A stretch of 64,000 bases of DNA, taken from Scortum barcoo (taxonomy: Eukaryota; Chordata; Actinopteri; Centrarchiformes; Terapontidae). Below are positions 35,068 through 48,249 of the stretch, one piece after another. The stretch lies in contig CM041531.1 of the NCBI GenBank assembly GCA_023238725.1, forward strand, positions 22,798,143 through 22,862,142, given 5' to 3'. A program made the translations under genes and the position numbers. The notes beneath the pieces were generated by a model, which was not told the origin of the DNA, ran no database searches, and saw nothing but the letters and a program-made list of their open reading frames with translations. The stretch's first letter is position 1. Every line of letters begins with the position of its first letter.

Positions 35068-35647
35068 CTGGCTGCAGGTGGCTGCTGGTGTACATCGTGT
35101 CAACCTTCATTCTGCATCATGGCAGCAGATGCTTTTCCGTTGACGGTGCACAGCCCAATAAGAACAACATGACACTAACGCTGCTGGGCTGAGGGCTTAA
35201 TTTCCAGTAGAGCCACCTGTGGCAACCCCTGTATACAAGCCTGCATGTCACCTGTTTTTTACTGGCTCTGTGTGGCTTCACAAATGCAAAAGTTTAGCTG
35301 CTTCATTTTCAGCGTCCTGGTATTGTGGTTTTGTGCTTGCTGGCTCACTGTCAAGCTGTCATGACTTATTGGGACACTTGAATATAACACAGCCATCACT
35401 TATTAGAATTAGCATCAGTAATGTCTGTGATGTTCCTGCTATGAAAAATCAAGCTGCCAAGATGCTGTGAAAAATGTCTATGCCTGCTTATTCAGTGGCT
35501 GCTGGGATCCTGTCAGCCCAGTTCTTTATATTTAATGGAGAATGCTCCAAAGTCCCAGAGTAAACGTTAGATACAAAATACTTGTTTACTTGCTTTTTTT
35601 TCATCGTATATTGAACAAATCATTCAGTGTGATTAAATAGCAGAAAT

Positions 35648-35678
35648 GTGTGTGTGTGTGTGTGTGGGGGGGGGGGGG
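35648..35678. repeat. (GT)n followed by G13 homopolymer
   Basis: GT units to 35665, then 13 consecutive G. A homopolymer this long is prone to replication slippage and to sequencing error. Confidence 0.9.
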
Positions 35679-35753
35679 ATGTGGGGAAGAAGCAGACCTC
35701 TGCTGAAAAGAGAACATCTCTGATCTCATCTGCCACAGAAGTGACAAGCATTG

Positions 35754-35788
<35 letters not shown>

Positions 35789-37659
35789 TGTGCACATGCG
35801 TTGCCAGTCAGAGCGAGGGCCTGCATCACACTGCTGATGACCTGTCTAGTCCAGTCAGACCCCAGTGGGTGTGTGTGTGTATGTATGTGTTTGTGTGTGT
35901 TAAGGGGGGTGGGAGGGAGTCTTAAAATGTCACTTGGCACTCCTCCTTCCAGCTGCATCTTTGACCTGATGGTAACCTCAACACACACACACACAAATGC
36001 AAGGTTTTCTCGCTCCATCCTTGCATAAATAAATGCAGTCAACATATACACAGACCTAAAGCACATTGTGTCTGTCTCTGACAGTTGAACCAGCAGAGGT
36101 GTCTATGATAGTTACCTCTGTAATATTACAGTAAGTAGTTCGGTGTTTTACTAACAGTCAGTGTTATGTGATTACCAGTGTTTTGCCAGTTAATGTTACA
36201 TTATTGACACAGGTTTTAAAGTCAGAGTATTGATGTTGTAAAGGCAGTAGTGCACTAATTGATCAACCACTTCCTTAATGCTGACAACATTAAGAACATG
36301 GTGGAACTCCATTACCAAGACACACACACACACAAACACACATAGGCCTGCAGAGGGAAATGCAAACTAAAAAAGCACTGAAAAGCACATGCACAAAGAA
36401 AGAAATTTTATGATAATGGTACAATTAAGACCCTTTGCAATATATTTTCCAGTGAAATCTTTAATAAAATTGAACTAAATAAATTTGAGCTCAAATGCAT
36501 CTGTGTCTTGCGTGTTCTTAACACAATCAACTGCACAACAAGTTGCCTAGATAAAATGATCTAAAAACAGGAAAGTTGTGATTTAGATATGAAAATATTA
36601 AAGAATTAAACTTCTCACAAAGCAGCAACTGCCAACTTTCAGTTCTTTTTTAACTCGATGTTAAGGATATATCCTGGTCACTGAAAAAGTGCCTACGTTT
36701 GGTAAACACACCCTAAACATCCCTGGTGAAAGGAGAGCTTTAACATTCCTCTCTCTTTCTCTTTGCATCGCTCTGAGATGTTAAAACAACTAAAGCAACA
36801 CCGTGTCTTGGTCTACTATTAATTCTCTCTCTCTCTCTTTAAGATGCCAGCCATAATGGCAGTGCCAGGCAGGTGATGGTGATGCCAAGCTGGAATGACA
36901 CGCACTTTTACACCTTGCACACACACACACACACACACACACACGTATCCCTACGGACGCTCTTAATTAGACTCCACCCGTCCCCCACGGTCCCTGTGGC
37001 AGGCGAGACAAAGGGAGGCTCACTCGTTTGGACGTGTGAGTGTGTCTCTGTGTATGCATGTGTGTGTGTGTATTGTGTGTTTGTGTCTGAGGGGCCTATC
37101 TTTAGCAGATGCTCATACCTCTCCCATCTCTCTCTGTGTGCGGAGCAGTGGTGCTATCATTAAAGTGTCATTGAGAAGTGGCACCACTTAATTTTAGCTG
37201 CTCTCACTGGGGGCACTGAGGGAGACGCTGGAGACTGAGTGAGGGAGAGAGGGAGGAGAAAAGGGGGAGGAAATGGAGACAGAGAGGGAAGCTGGTGGAG
37301 AGACACAAAGGTTAGATGGAAGGGATTAGGAGGGGTAAACCATGTAGGTTTAAGAGAACCTTGATAAGAAAACTTAGCCACATGCTCAGCAGGAGCAACA
37401 CAGAGAAAATGTTGCTTACTTTGGTCAAATCGTTCAAACTGCAGCATCTTTTAACACCTTATAATCCTCCATGTATATTTTACTTCCAGACAACTCTAAC
37501 GCTAGTTTTCTGATCCCATCTCCTTTACATTGTCAGGGGTTGTTAGTTCATTCCTGCATTGGAAAAGAGAGCTCAACAAACTGCAGCTTGACAAAACAAT
37601 AAATAAAAAAAAAAACCTTCACCCAATTTACAATAACGTTGCATTTAGAAATAATATGC

Positions 37660-37760
37660 ACCAGCAGCGTCATGATAGATGGATGGTTAAGGCACATGCC
37701 ACATAGCTGCCATGTCCCCGGTTCAGGTGGAGCTGGGGAATTTTGTTGCTTCTCTTTTGT
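37660..37760 (+). mobile_element. tRNA-derived SINE fragment
   Basis: The segment includes TGGATGGTTAAGGCACATGC, CACATAGCTGCCATG and CCCCGGTTCAGGTGGAGCTG followed by GGGAATTTTGTTGC. The box A-like GGTTAAGGCAC and box B-like GGTTCAGGT positions match a tRNA-type head; the order resembles a widespread teleost SINE. The tail is not clear and no target duplication was found. Confidence 0.6.
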
Positions 37761-37789
37761 TGTAAACAAAAACCTGAGTGTCAATCAAT

Positions 37790-37885
37790 ATAACAGTAAC
37801 ACATTCTGGGTCAAGTTAACCCAGTGTTGCATCGCTGGTATATTAACGCACACTGGGTGGATTTTTAACCCAATAATTGTGTGGG
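37790..37885. repeat. Degenerate AACCCAGTGTTG-type repeat
   Basis: TCTGGGTCAAGTTAACCCAG, GTGTTGCATCGCTGG, CACACTGGGTGG and TTTTTAACCCAATAATTG form short alternating direct and inverted copies of a CCCAGTG/CACTGGG word. Similar motifs build tandem repeats in fish genomes. Only a few units are visible here. Confidence 0.45.
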
Positions 37886-38554
37886 ATGAGTGCTCTCTCA
37901 CTTTCATGTTTCATCCCTATGATGAGAGAGAAGATAAGTGCACAACAGTGTTTGAAAGGTGCTGATCATCGTGAAAGCACTGATTATAGCCATGATACAA
38001 AAAAAAAATGTGTAATAATTTACCAGCTTTTCAGTCTTCTTCAGGATCTTGTGGGACAACTCAACACACATTAACAGGGGATAGGACATGGCTTGATTAA
38101 GAGTCAAAGTGTTAGGAGAGAAGACAAACCAAGCAGAAACTAAATTAAATCATTAAAACTTTTTTTGTGCATTGTGTCTACAGGTGCGTCATAGTCTTTC
38201 GTCACACCTGCACTCACACTCAACCCTGAACATACAAATAGGTTTAAATCTGCTGCATAAAAAGTCCTCACAACTCACAATTCCTGCAGATGCTTCACAG
38301 TAAACACCTGGCAGAGAATTTGGAAGGCATAACCAGATTTCTAGCCAAAAGCCATGCTGCACAATTCAAGCTGCATAATACTGTTTCATGTTTTCTAAAG
38401 GATGAACCGAAATATGACACATACAAAAGGAGACAGAGGGAGGGAGAGAAGAGGAAAAGAGTGAAAATTACAGTGAGCAGGGGAGTATATTACACCTCTC
38501 TCAGCAATTTCCCAAACAACTGATTGATTGCCCTGAGATGAGTTACATGACATG

Positions 38555-38628
38555 ACACACACACACACACACACACATGACACACACACACACACACAGA
38601 CACACACACACACACACACACACACACA
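38555..38628. repeat. (CA)n blocks with TGA and GA interruptions
   Basis: Three CA blocks are separated by ATGACA and AGACA. The (GT)n complement makes a Cys-Val frame on the minus strand. Confidence 0.95.
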
Positions 38629-39299
38629 GCATCCTGGTGGCGTCGGGCTCAGTAATGAATCCATGTCTCGGGGACGTCAGGTGAGAAGCAGCACTTCCTA
38701 TGGAGAACCCAAAATAACCAAGTGGTCGAGTGTTTGGAAGAGAGAGCAGGCAGACAGACAGACAGTCTGACAGAGACACTGTGTACCTGTAGAGTGATAG
38801 ATAAGTGTTTTCATCCATGACAGAAGTCAAAACTATAATTGCATATCACAGTTTCACGGGGTCTCCCTGACTTTTCTCATTGATTTATTGACCTTGACCT
38901 TGGCGCTCCTTCCCTCCCTCCTCCTCATTTGTCTGTCTGCCCGATGTGTCAGTAAAATGTTCGCACATTGTCGTTGTCTTCAGGAGCAGGTATAGACTTG
39001 TTAATCCTGCCCCCATCCACCCATCACCGCGCTCTGCTATTTAGATTTTGTCTGGAAGGCTAATGTGTTTTCATAAGGCAGTTGCCAACACATGCAGAAC
39101 ATTTCCTCCACAGTCTCCACAAACTGTTACTTTTACTGGAGGGACTTTTAAAACTTTTTTTTTTACTCCCCATTACCACATAATCTTCTCTTTCTCACCT
39201 CTCCAGCCTGCCATCACTTCCTCCCTTCCATCTCCACTCAAGGTCTTTCAGTTTTTAAAGCTGGATAGTTTTCTGAAGTTTTACAATTGTTTTACAAAT

Positions 39300-39375
39300 A
39301 ACTACTTTTATACTATTATACTACTATTACTATTACTACTACTATACTACTACTATATTATACTACTATTATTAT
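39300..39375. repeat. (TAC/TAT)n trinucleotide-rich stretch
   Basis: Imperfect ACT and ATT triplets such as TATTACTACTACTATACTAC. Read as protein it gives Tyr or Leu runs and is not coding. Confidence 0.85.
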
Positions 39376-41659
39376 AGATTTTATTCATGTAATTTATTTC
39401 TTAGCAGGCTTAAGCTGAATTAATTGTGATCCCAGCCATGTCCTCTTGATGGAAAACAATGATTTATTTTGTTGTTTATGAAGTATTTCTGCTTTTTAGT
39501 AACTTGTAACGGACATCATTTCCATGTGAGTCGAGGGTCTGCTTGCTCAGACATTTCTGTAATAACAGCTGGACAGAGAGGAATGAAAACTGTGGAAGTT
39601 TTTAGATGGGTTGAATAAAAATGTAAAATTACCATTAGAAGAAATTATTGGTGAGTTTTACAGAAATGGACAAAACAAGTGACAATGATGGAGTATTTTC
39701 ACTGGAGCAGTAGTTTATTCTTTGCTCACAAAGTAAACGTTTGTTAAAATCATGAAGGTTTCTAGTAGCAACCGCTGAGATGAATTCTGCTTTGTCTCAG
39801 GATATTGAAAGAAAATCCCAGAAATCTGCTTCATTTCTTTCAGAAACATATATAAAATAAAAATTGAATGAGAGATTGCATTGAGTTACAAAAGCAACTG
39901 TAACAGAGGCTCTGCTGGACATGACACGACAACTTCAGCTCTCAACACACCAAAAATAAAGCTTACATAATAAATTTAAAAAGATTTGATCATGCAGGGG
40001 TAATGCATTAAGAGATAGGGTGATGCACTGAGAGGAAGTTGACTAAACAGTTGATGACATAGATGTATCATTTGAACAATGGTACAAAACATGGGCAAAT
40101 AGCTTGTTCTGCAAAATGCCAGAAAAGCATTTTCAGTGCTAAAACAATATCAGCATTTGCGATGTTCTTTTAAGGTCAGAATCACCACACAGGATCATAA
40201 TTACAAGGCCCGTATCTCAGTGTTTTTCCCAACCAGAGTGTCCTTCTGTCTTATTTTAATACGCACTTTCCATAGTCTCCTCTCTCTCACCTCTCCTTGC
40301 AGCCACCTGCAGCTCCCTCCACCCTCATTGTCTCCTTGTTTGACACTCACTGTCATACACTTTTGGCATCTGCTCTCTGAACTACCTCCCACATGTCTCT
40401 CTGACTTATCTTATCACCCATTACAATGCCATATATTCTTGTACTCACTTTACATCCCTGTCCTTCTCCTTTTTTTTCACTGCTGTCTGCATGCTGTGTC
40501 TGTGTCTCGTCTCGTACCATGTGGTGTACTCAATAGGGCAGCTGACTCCAAAGTCCTCATATGAATCTCTGTGTGTTGTTGGCTGGGGTTTGACTGTAGT
40601 ACTTTTCAGTGTTGGGACCCCTGGTGTTTTTTAACCTTTTCCTCTTTCAGCATGTGACTCTTCTTTAACAGTCTCTGATGAGTTTTGGAGTCTTATTTGT
40701 GCTCACAGACAAACTCTGCTTTCAAACCGGAGGCTCTTTTGTAGAAGGGAATGCATAAAAGTATTTTTTAATTAACTGTAATATATTACAACAAACCAGA
40801 ATGGTTTTATGCTTAATACAATTTTTAATTACATTTATATGAAAATATAAGCTTCTGTACAAAATAAAATTAGTATACAATGTACAATTTATATACTATA
40901 TGTAAGCAATGTCCAATCTAAATGTATGTACATTTACTTTACTAGCCATTTCTAAATGTGGTGGTATAACCTAGAAATAAAGAGTTTAGAAACAGTTTAT
41001 CATGTTGTAAAACCACACAGAGCAATATGAGTGTCCCACTGGAGCCATGCTAATACGCACTTATTCATTCTCTTAGCTAGTGGACTGGAAAAAAAGAAAA
41101 GTAAATTTTCTTTACTAGTCACTTGCCATTTGTGGTGGGCATGTAGCGGACTGTCTGAGCTTGTTTTCAAGAAACTCAAACTCTCAGTCTGGGTGTCAGA
41201 AAAAAAAAAAGGAGCTATAGGCTTAGAGTTTCTGTGTTTCTGCTATGAGGGACTGTTACACATTACACAATGTCATTAGATACACTACAAAATGTCAGTT
41301 AATAAAGGTCTAATTTTCTAAAAAGCATAACCAGTTCTCAGAGTGACAGGGCTGATTACAGTAGTGGCAGTGCCATACCATCATCACAGCAGTGACATCA
41401 AGGAAGTGTAATGTAATGACTTCTCGGTTGGTGTTTGACTACTGCGTTTGTGCATTTTGACCACTAATTAATGGCCCAAAGTGTTTCGATTGTGCTCAGA
41501 GCAAACCAGCATTTAATCACAAAGGGTGATTTGTCGTGGCTGCAACATCTGTGCCTTACAAGTATTACTGTGCTCTGTGTGTGTGCATGTGTCATTTGCA
41601 AAGTGAGACAGGGTCATAGGGTTTGTGTTATGAGTGTATCACAATGGTCTGCCATGAGA

Positions 41660-42150
41660 AGAAGTGACAGGGAAGGAGAAAAGAACACAATGTACAAGAA
41701 AAAACAAGGAAAGAAAGAAAAAAAGAAAGAAAGAAGGAAGAAAAGTGATGAGAAAAAAATTGAAATCAGATCATTAAAAACTAAAGTAAAAACAGGGGAG
41801 AAACCAGGTGTGAGGTGAAAAGGACAAAACAAGAAGGAGAGAAGAGAAGGAATGAGAAGAAGACTGGAAATGAGAAAGGAGGAGAGAAGGGAGGAAATTA
41901 GAACTGAGGAGAAGGCAATGGGAGGTGAGAAAGGAGACGAGCGGGGGACCTGAAGAAGGGATGAGAGAGGAGAGGATGAGGAGGAAAAAGGAGTGAGGCC
42001 CTCTTCATTTATTGCTCCAGTGGAGAAGAACGTAGAGCTCTCTAATGGCGCTGCCGTGGTAATAACAATAAAAACCAGGAGAACAAGAGAAAAAAAGAGA
42101 CGGAGAAAGAGAGACAAAAAGAGAGAGGTGAGGACAGAGGGGGAAACATA
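41660..42150. repeat. Purine-rich tract on plus strand
   Basis: Long A/G-rich DNA such as AAAGAAAGAAAAAAAGAAAG and GAGAGAGGTGAGGACAG, broken by a short mixed segment at about 41995-42070. Purine-pyrimidine strand asymmetry over several hundred bases is compatible with triplex-forming DNA. The minus-strand open frame across it is a by-product. Confidence 0.85.
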
Positions 42151-42219
42151 AAGCATGATTGTTTTCTTTCTACATTTCCACATTTCTCCAGCTAGCTCCC
42201 CCCCTCTCTCTGTCTTTCT

Positions 42220-42255
<36 letters not shown>

Positions 42256-43329
42256 CCCTCTCTTCCTCTTTTCTGTCTTTCTGCTGTTGGCGCTGTGTGT
42301 CCTTGCTCTATGCTTTGTTAGGCAGGGCAGTGGCACTGCTGTAGTTGCTGTGTCAGGGCTTTCTATTGGTGGTGATTAATGTATGGAGATGGACTGATCG
42401 TCACCAGCCACCAACAATATTCTCACCGCCGGCACACTGGAGGTGCGCACTGGGGGTAGGGGACATGGGAACAGCCTGCACACGGGAGTCAGCTGCTCTG
42501 AATCATAAGTGCTTATTGTATTTGGACACATATCTGGCATATGCACAAACGGTTCTAAAAATGCATTTTATTTATTGAAGGAAATTTTTTTATAAATTTT
42601 AATATTCGAATAAAAAGATACAGATTAGTCACACTTTCTTGTTACAAACACGTGTTAAACCATGTGTTTAAGCAATGATCAGCATTGCTCTTGGGTTCCT
42701 GACTGCTCTGATTCAGTGAGCCCTGTGTTGCAAATTGCATGGAGCACTCTCATTAAGTCTATTTTTTGTTATTTTTGCATGTAGTAATTCTTTTCAAGCT
42801 GCAGCGAGGCACCAACTTGGAAACTTTTTACAACATGTCCAAACATGACAAATGTCTCCTTTGGGGATCAATAGGCAGCTCTTGTGTTAAAAATAATATC
42901 AGTCTCAACTAAAGATGTGTTAATAGCAACACAATTTGACACAGCAGACATTATCAGGCCAGGGGTGGCCTCATTATATCAGATCCTTATGAATGAATCT
43001 GAAAAACTGTGTGGTGCTGAAAAACAGAACTATAAAAACAAGATGGAGCGCCGAAAACAGTTGTTATTTAATGAGCGTAATTAACAAGTGAAATTTGTGC
43101 GATATCTGAGTGCCAAATGGGGTGCCAGCTTGGCATTTCTGCCCACACTGCATATGTGTGTGTTGTGATTAGGCCACTGAGACAGTAGATAAATTAGCTT
43201 TGGGAAGAAAATGAAAGTGCAAGATATACGGAATTGCCCTGTGAGAGTCCATGAAGTAAGTAGCCACACACACACACACACTAAGTCTTCCCTCCCTTCC
43301 TTCCTATCCACCTTCCCATCCATCAGGCC

Positions 43330-43690
43330 ATCTCAGGGAGCTGCCCGCAGTTCCACTGGCTGGTTTAATTGTTAATGCTAATTGCTATTTATTGGCTCAG
43401 ATGCAAATGATAGGCTGGCCAAAGTGAAATTTTATGAGGAGTGAACTCCCCCTCTCACACAAATTGAAAAAGTGAAACAAGAGGAAGAGGGAAATGAGGC
43501 GAGAAGAGAAGAGCTTAATGGTGGCTCTTTAATGGCAGAGAGCAAAAATTAAGACTGATTTAAGACATGGAGCTAAATCCCCCCCAAAATCCACTGTGAG
43601 CCCCTCTCAGGGAGACACCCATTTGGCACAGGAGGAGAGGAGAGGAAAGGAGAAAAGAGGAGAAATTTTAAATTGATTTAATCTTGAAAG
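43330..43690. other. CNE-like block with octamer
   Basis: Balanced unique sequence with TTTAATTGTTAATGCTAATT, a perfect octamer ATGCAAAT at 43401-43408, then GATAGGCTGGCC and a purine-rich right part that begins AGTGAAACAAGAGG. No coding frame. Resembles an enhancer; conservation cannot be tested here. Confidence 0.4.
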
Positions 43691-43830
43691 CTTGTTGTCA
43701 ATATTACATGTTAATTCCTGTCAAAATCTTTGGATTTTTATTTGATGTGCAAATAAAATGAACTCCTAATTCTTGATCCTAAGCCCTGAAACACATTTAA
43801 ACATGGGTAAGTGGAGAGAAATAAAAATAC

Positions 43831-43851
43831 TGATAGATAGATAGATGATAG

Positions 43852-43899
<48 letters not shown>

Positions 43900-43934
43900 G
43901 ATAGATGAGAGATAGATAGATAGATAGAGAGATG

Positions 43935-43980
<46 letters not shown>

Positions 43981-43981
43981 A
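43831..43981. repeat. (GATA)n microsatellite
   Basis: About 150 bases of GATA units with a few GATGATA and GAGATAGA interruptions. On the minus strand it makes a repeating Leu-Ser-Ile-Tyr frame that is not a gene. Confidence 0.97.
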
Positions 43982-44191
43982 TAGCACTTCATATCTGCAA
44001 AGGCACAGTAGAATAATTGTATTAGAGGGGAGCATATGGAGAATGACACTGGGCCGAGGTCAGACTTTGCCAGCGGCAGCCTCTCACTGGCTCCCTATAT
44101 ACCAACTGAGCTTGAACATCATCCACTTTCTAATACACTCTAAAAGGCAAAGCAGTATTTGCACTGCACATTATCTTAATGTAAGCCTGAG

Positions 44192-44230
<39 letters not shown>

Positions 44231-46958
44231 GCTGCTCTACCAGAGTCCAACACAACAGCGCCCTCTTTTTAGAATTGCTCATTTGTTTTCCATCCATCCT
44301 GTCCTCCCATCCTCCCTCCTCTCCATCCTTCGCTCCATCACTCCGTCTGATTGAAGGGTCTTCTCTCCATCCTCAAGGTGTGATCGCCCCACCAATTAAA
44401 GACCAATCCAATCGCATCTGAGGTTCTGCATGTTTATGTGTGGGGTTGCAGTGTGTGTGTGTGAGTGTGTGTGTGAGTGTCTGAACGTATTTACTTAAAT
44501 GTATGAGAATGCATATGTGTGTGAGTGTGTGTGTGTGTGAGATGTGAGATCTAGGAGGTTAATGCAGTTAGGGTTATTTCACAGTCCATTAAGAAGCTTA
44601 TGTTGACCTCCTGACCCCAAAGCCAACAGTACAGAATCCATTATCATGACAATAGGACTGTGTGCGCACGCACGTGTGTGTGATACAGAGGACTCCATTT
44701 GTAATGGTTATGCCATGTGGAAATTAACATGTGTATGTGAGAGATGATCAGAGAGGGAAAAAGGTAAACAGAAATAGCGAAAGATGCAAACATCAAATGA
44801 ACAACGTCCTGTTGTGTGTCCGTGTGACGACGGAAGGTCTGGTGAGTTCATTCTGAGTCATTTGGACCATTATAGTTTACAGAGTAGAGGAGGAAGGACA
44901 ATCAGTGGCCATGCAAAAAAAACAGAAGATGCTGACACAACACTTTCCTTTTTTTTTTCTTTTTGGTGATGGAGGGTGGTGGAGAATTTGATTCAATTAT
45001 GTAGAGAGCAAAACCTAGTAGTCGCCGTACGTGCTGTGTGTGTCTATATATATATATATATGTGTGTGTGTGCATGTGTGTGTGTGGATGACAGATGAAG
45101 CTATCACTGGGAATAGAAGATTGTCAGCTGTGAAGGCAACCTGAGTCACTGCTGCAAAAAAGCATGACTGTAAAAAGTATTTTCCGATTGTAACACTGAA
45201 TCTATGCAAAATCAGATTGTTATATTGATTTATTTTATTTTCCCCAAAGTGATATTTCTTAATAATATTATATTACTGAAATACTTTACATATTTTATAT
45301 TTTTACAAATCAAATCAAATAAGTACGACGTCCTATGTTCCATACTCTGTGAAGAATCAATTTTCCTAAATATGTAAAGCACTATGTTTTATTCAGGATT
45401 AAGTGTAGAGAAACAGAGATAAAGATTTCAGTTTTTGTGCACCAGTAAATATTACCTAACTTTTCTTTAATTTCATTTAGATTTACATATCATGAGTAGT
45501 CCTTTTAAAGTGCAAACATTACCACCTCTTTAACAAAGATTTAAAAAGAGTAATAAATTGTCCAATATGGTTTTGTATGGGGTACTTATTAGAAAACATG
45601 AAACAATTAAATAATAGATATGAAAAAAACTCAATTCCACTTTGACTCAATCTCTCTCTTCTTTTCTTTCTCTCAATTCCTCTCCTGTAATACATTTACT
45701 TCAATCTCGGCTCTCTTTCTCATCTGTTTATCCACTTATTTCCCTAACACTGGACAGCTAACCCTGACCCTCACCTTGCCCCTCACTATCCACACCTCTA
45801 GGATGGTTATTGATCCACACACCCGCGCGCACATGTGTCCGTAGCTAATGGGACAAACCAGGCCAGTCTGGGTCTGGATGGGTTACAGTTTGGACGCCTA
45901 TAAATAAACTCACAATACCCGAGGGAACGGCAAGATTGAATTTATTACATTTTCAGTCACAGCTTGAAAGATTTTATTTGTAAAGAACAAGATTCACACT
46001 CACAGAATTGAAGGCTACACAAACGCTCTAACACGACAAAAGTGAGGATAGCTTTAAAAATAAATAATAACTGAAAATGATTGAACAAAATAGATACATT
46101 GATACAGCTGCTGCTTAATCAATGTTTTCTTTTTATGGTGTAACACAAGCGCCCTTATATCACAAAACAATTCGACACCATGACGTGCCAAGGTGTATAT
46201 TGGGAAACCTCCCAATATACACCTTAAAAAAGTATTTAACACTTCCCCTCTAACCACATAGCATAATACCTATAGACGCACATTTAACCCCCCTTCTCCC
46301 TTCACCTCTTCCATCAGATGTTTTGTGTTTGAATGAGGAGTGTGTGCTGAAATAGGTCAGTTGTAGTATGTGTTACATTGTGCACGTGTGTCTGACGTCA
46401 TGTAGTTATGTGAGTGTGTGTGACACAGACAGCTGAAATTGATATACCCAGCCGTGTCTTTGCATCCGAGGCAATACGTTGCCTGTGCAGGAAGTTATCA
46501 CACTGATTGATGGGAGGGGGGCAGAGCCCTAGATACCCCTGCCTTAATCAACCACACACACACACACACAATTTGAGTACCAAGAATTTAAGACAGCACG
46601 GTTTCTTCATGTTTGTGTCTACATAAAACATTCCCAAACAATCGAATTATGGTCATGAAAACCAGTGTGTATTGTCAAAAAGCACACATGCAAACAAGCT
46701 TTAAACACAACATGCAGAAGTGTGCATGCATAGACACACCATCAGGCCATACACATACAGGTGAACAAACTGTACACACTCATCCTTCGGTAGCTGTGCA
46801 TGCGCAGAAATAGAAGGATATGCAATTCTCCACACTCGTGCACTATAACTCCCTGTATGTAAAGGTTCTCCTCGGAAGAACCTTTGAGAACCGTAGTCCC
46901 ATGTGGGTTGAGAAGTACCGACAGAAAGAGACAAGAGGTGGCAGCAAGGGAACAGAAG

Positions 46959-46994
<36 letters not shown>

Positions 46995-47760
46995 TTTCAG
47001 GTTATAAGAGAACAGCTTGTAATGAAGACATTTGTGCATACATATAAGTTTTAGATCTTGCAAACTCAGCACAGTAAGGTTTTTGTGAATGACTCATTTG
47101 TGAATTTTCTATTTGAATTCGTGTGAAAACAAAAACCAAAATAAATTAGATAAAATAAATGATAATAATATAAATAAGATTTATAATCAGATTTTTAATA
47201 TTTTGCTTGGATTAATATAATATTACCACATAATATTTCTACTTAATAAATTGTTTAAGATTCAGGGAGTAACTAAGCAAAACATTTCCAATTCCATCAG
47301 CTTTTCATGAGCATATTTCTTACAACATGAGGGCTCTTAAGACCCTAATGCGTGTAGTGATTTTGATATTCATCTACTAACCAAAAGCATTCAATAATAT
47401 TCATTTAATCATTTAATTCCTTCATCATTCCACAATGAATAAATCCATCCCTAATTGTAACTTGATATAGAAAAATTTCAGCTGTACATTAAGCTGTGAT
47501 TAAATTTCTATTTGAAACATTTGTCTTTGGTCTCATGTAATTTCACCTCTCTGCACCTGTGTATGTGCGTGTGTGTGTGTGTGTGTGCGTACAGGCCTGT
47601 GTACACACATACTAACTCTGTTTTAATGACTCTGGAAGCTGTTTATCAGTGAAGGGTATACAATGCTCTGCTGTCAGTACTGTCCAAAAAACACTGGGAC
47701 AAAGAACACACACACACACATATAGATGACGATGCTCACTAAATTGTCCTTCACACGGCT
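43982..47760. other. Non-coding stretch with microsatellites and a hairpin, no gene seen
   Basis: Arrays: 44195-44230 (GT), 44449-44480 and 44517-44540 (GT), 45042-45086 (TA then GT/CATG), 46555-46570 (CA), 46964-46990 (GA) and 47568-47588 (GT). A perfect hairpin lies at 46190-46225. The region at 44040-44150 has a faint retrotransposon-like frame, rejected. No gene. Confidence 0.5.
46190..46225. repeat. Perfect 16-bp-stem hairpin
   Basis: The left arm AAGGTGTATATTGGGA (46190-46205) and right arm TCCCAATATACACCTT (46210-46225) are exact reverse complements with a four-base AACC loop. The stem does not extend further, so it is too short for a usual pre-miRNA. A run of six A follows. It could be the end of a palindromic element or a cruciform site; function unknown. 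Confidence 0.85.
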
Positions 47761-47764
47761 CTCC

Positions 47765-47955
47765 CTGTATATTGACTGTGTGTCTTTTTTCTCAGGCTGA
47801 CGTTATTGTCAAATTGTTTCTCAAACAGGACACAATTGAAAAGGCGGACAGTTGTTCAATGGCTCGAGTTTTACCATTGATTACCAATAGGGCCGTCTAT
47901 TCGTCTGTCAGCTGGAGGAACAGGGAGAAACTCTGCTCTGCACTCGTCCTGTGAC
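47765..47955. other. CNE-like unique block
   Basis: Repeat-free, with GTTATTGTCAAATTG, ACACAATTGAAAAGG, TTACCATTGATTACC and GTCTGTCAGCTGGAGG. The plus-strand frame of 60 codons has no recognised domain. Enhancer-like by composition only. Confidence 0.3.
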
Positions 47956-48062
47956 CACTCTCTTTTTATTTCCATGCACGCACGTGCACACACACACATG
48001 CAGGTGCACAGGTGCACATACATACACATAAACACAGGTAGATATTTGTATCTATGCACTAA

Positions 48063-48093
<31 letters not shown>

Positions 48094-48202
48094 TCACTAC
48101 ACACACACACACACACATCCCCTTTCATTTAAATATTGCCCCTGTCCCAATGCATTCTATTTACCTGATACAGTATGATACCCACAGATCAATTGAAGCC
48201 AA

Positions 48203-48249
<47 letters not shown>

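Larger units (their letters stand above)
31624..37659. other. Non-coding stretch with many microsatellites, no gene seen except one candidate exon
   Basis: Apart from the candidate exon at 32135-32369, I see no coding frame. Main arrays: 33029-33097 (GAAA), 33205-33248 (CA), 34766-34808 (GT), 34875-34905 (CA), 35020-35067 (CT then CA), 35648-35678 (GT then a run of 13 G), 35757-35785 (GT) and 36918-36944 (CA). The block at 36840-36900 plus 36945-37030 and the block at 37140-37210 are more balanced and could be regulatory. Open frames of 100-170 codons are translations of the arrays. Confidence 0.5.
37886..43330. other. Non-coding stretch, purine-rich tract and microsatellites, no gene seen
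   Basis: Arrays: 38555-38628 (CA blocks), 39300-39375 (TAC/TAT trinucleotides), 42220-42252 (CA) and 43263-43282 (CA). A purine-rich tract runs from about 41660 to 42150; it produces the 240-codon minus-strand frame at 41614-42336, which is low-complexity Ser/Leu/Phe-rich and not a gene. Other frames are short and unsupported. Confidence 0.5.

Noticed and set aside
41614..42336. 240-codon minus-strand open frame
   Set aside because: Low-complexity Ser/Leu/Phe product of the purine-rich tract; no domain.
43738..44049. Leu-Ser-Ile-Tyr repeat protein on the minus strand
   Set aside because: It is the direct translation of the GATA microsatellite.
44040..44150. Faint retrotransposon-like frame (ASHWLPIYQL)
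   Set aside because: The words HWLP and a following hydrophobic stretch recall LINE reverse-transcriptase ends, but the match is short and nothing else of a LINE is near.
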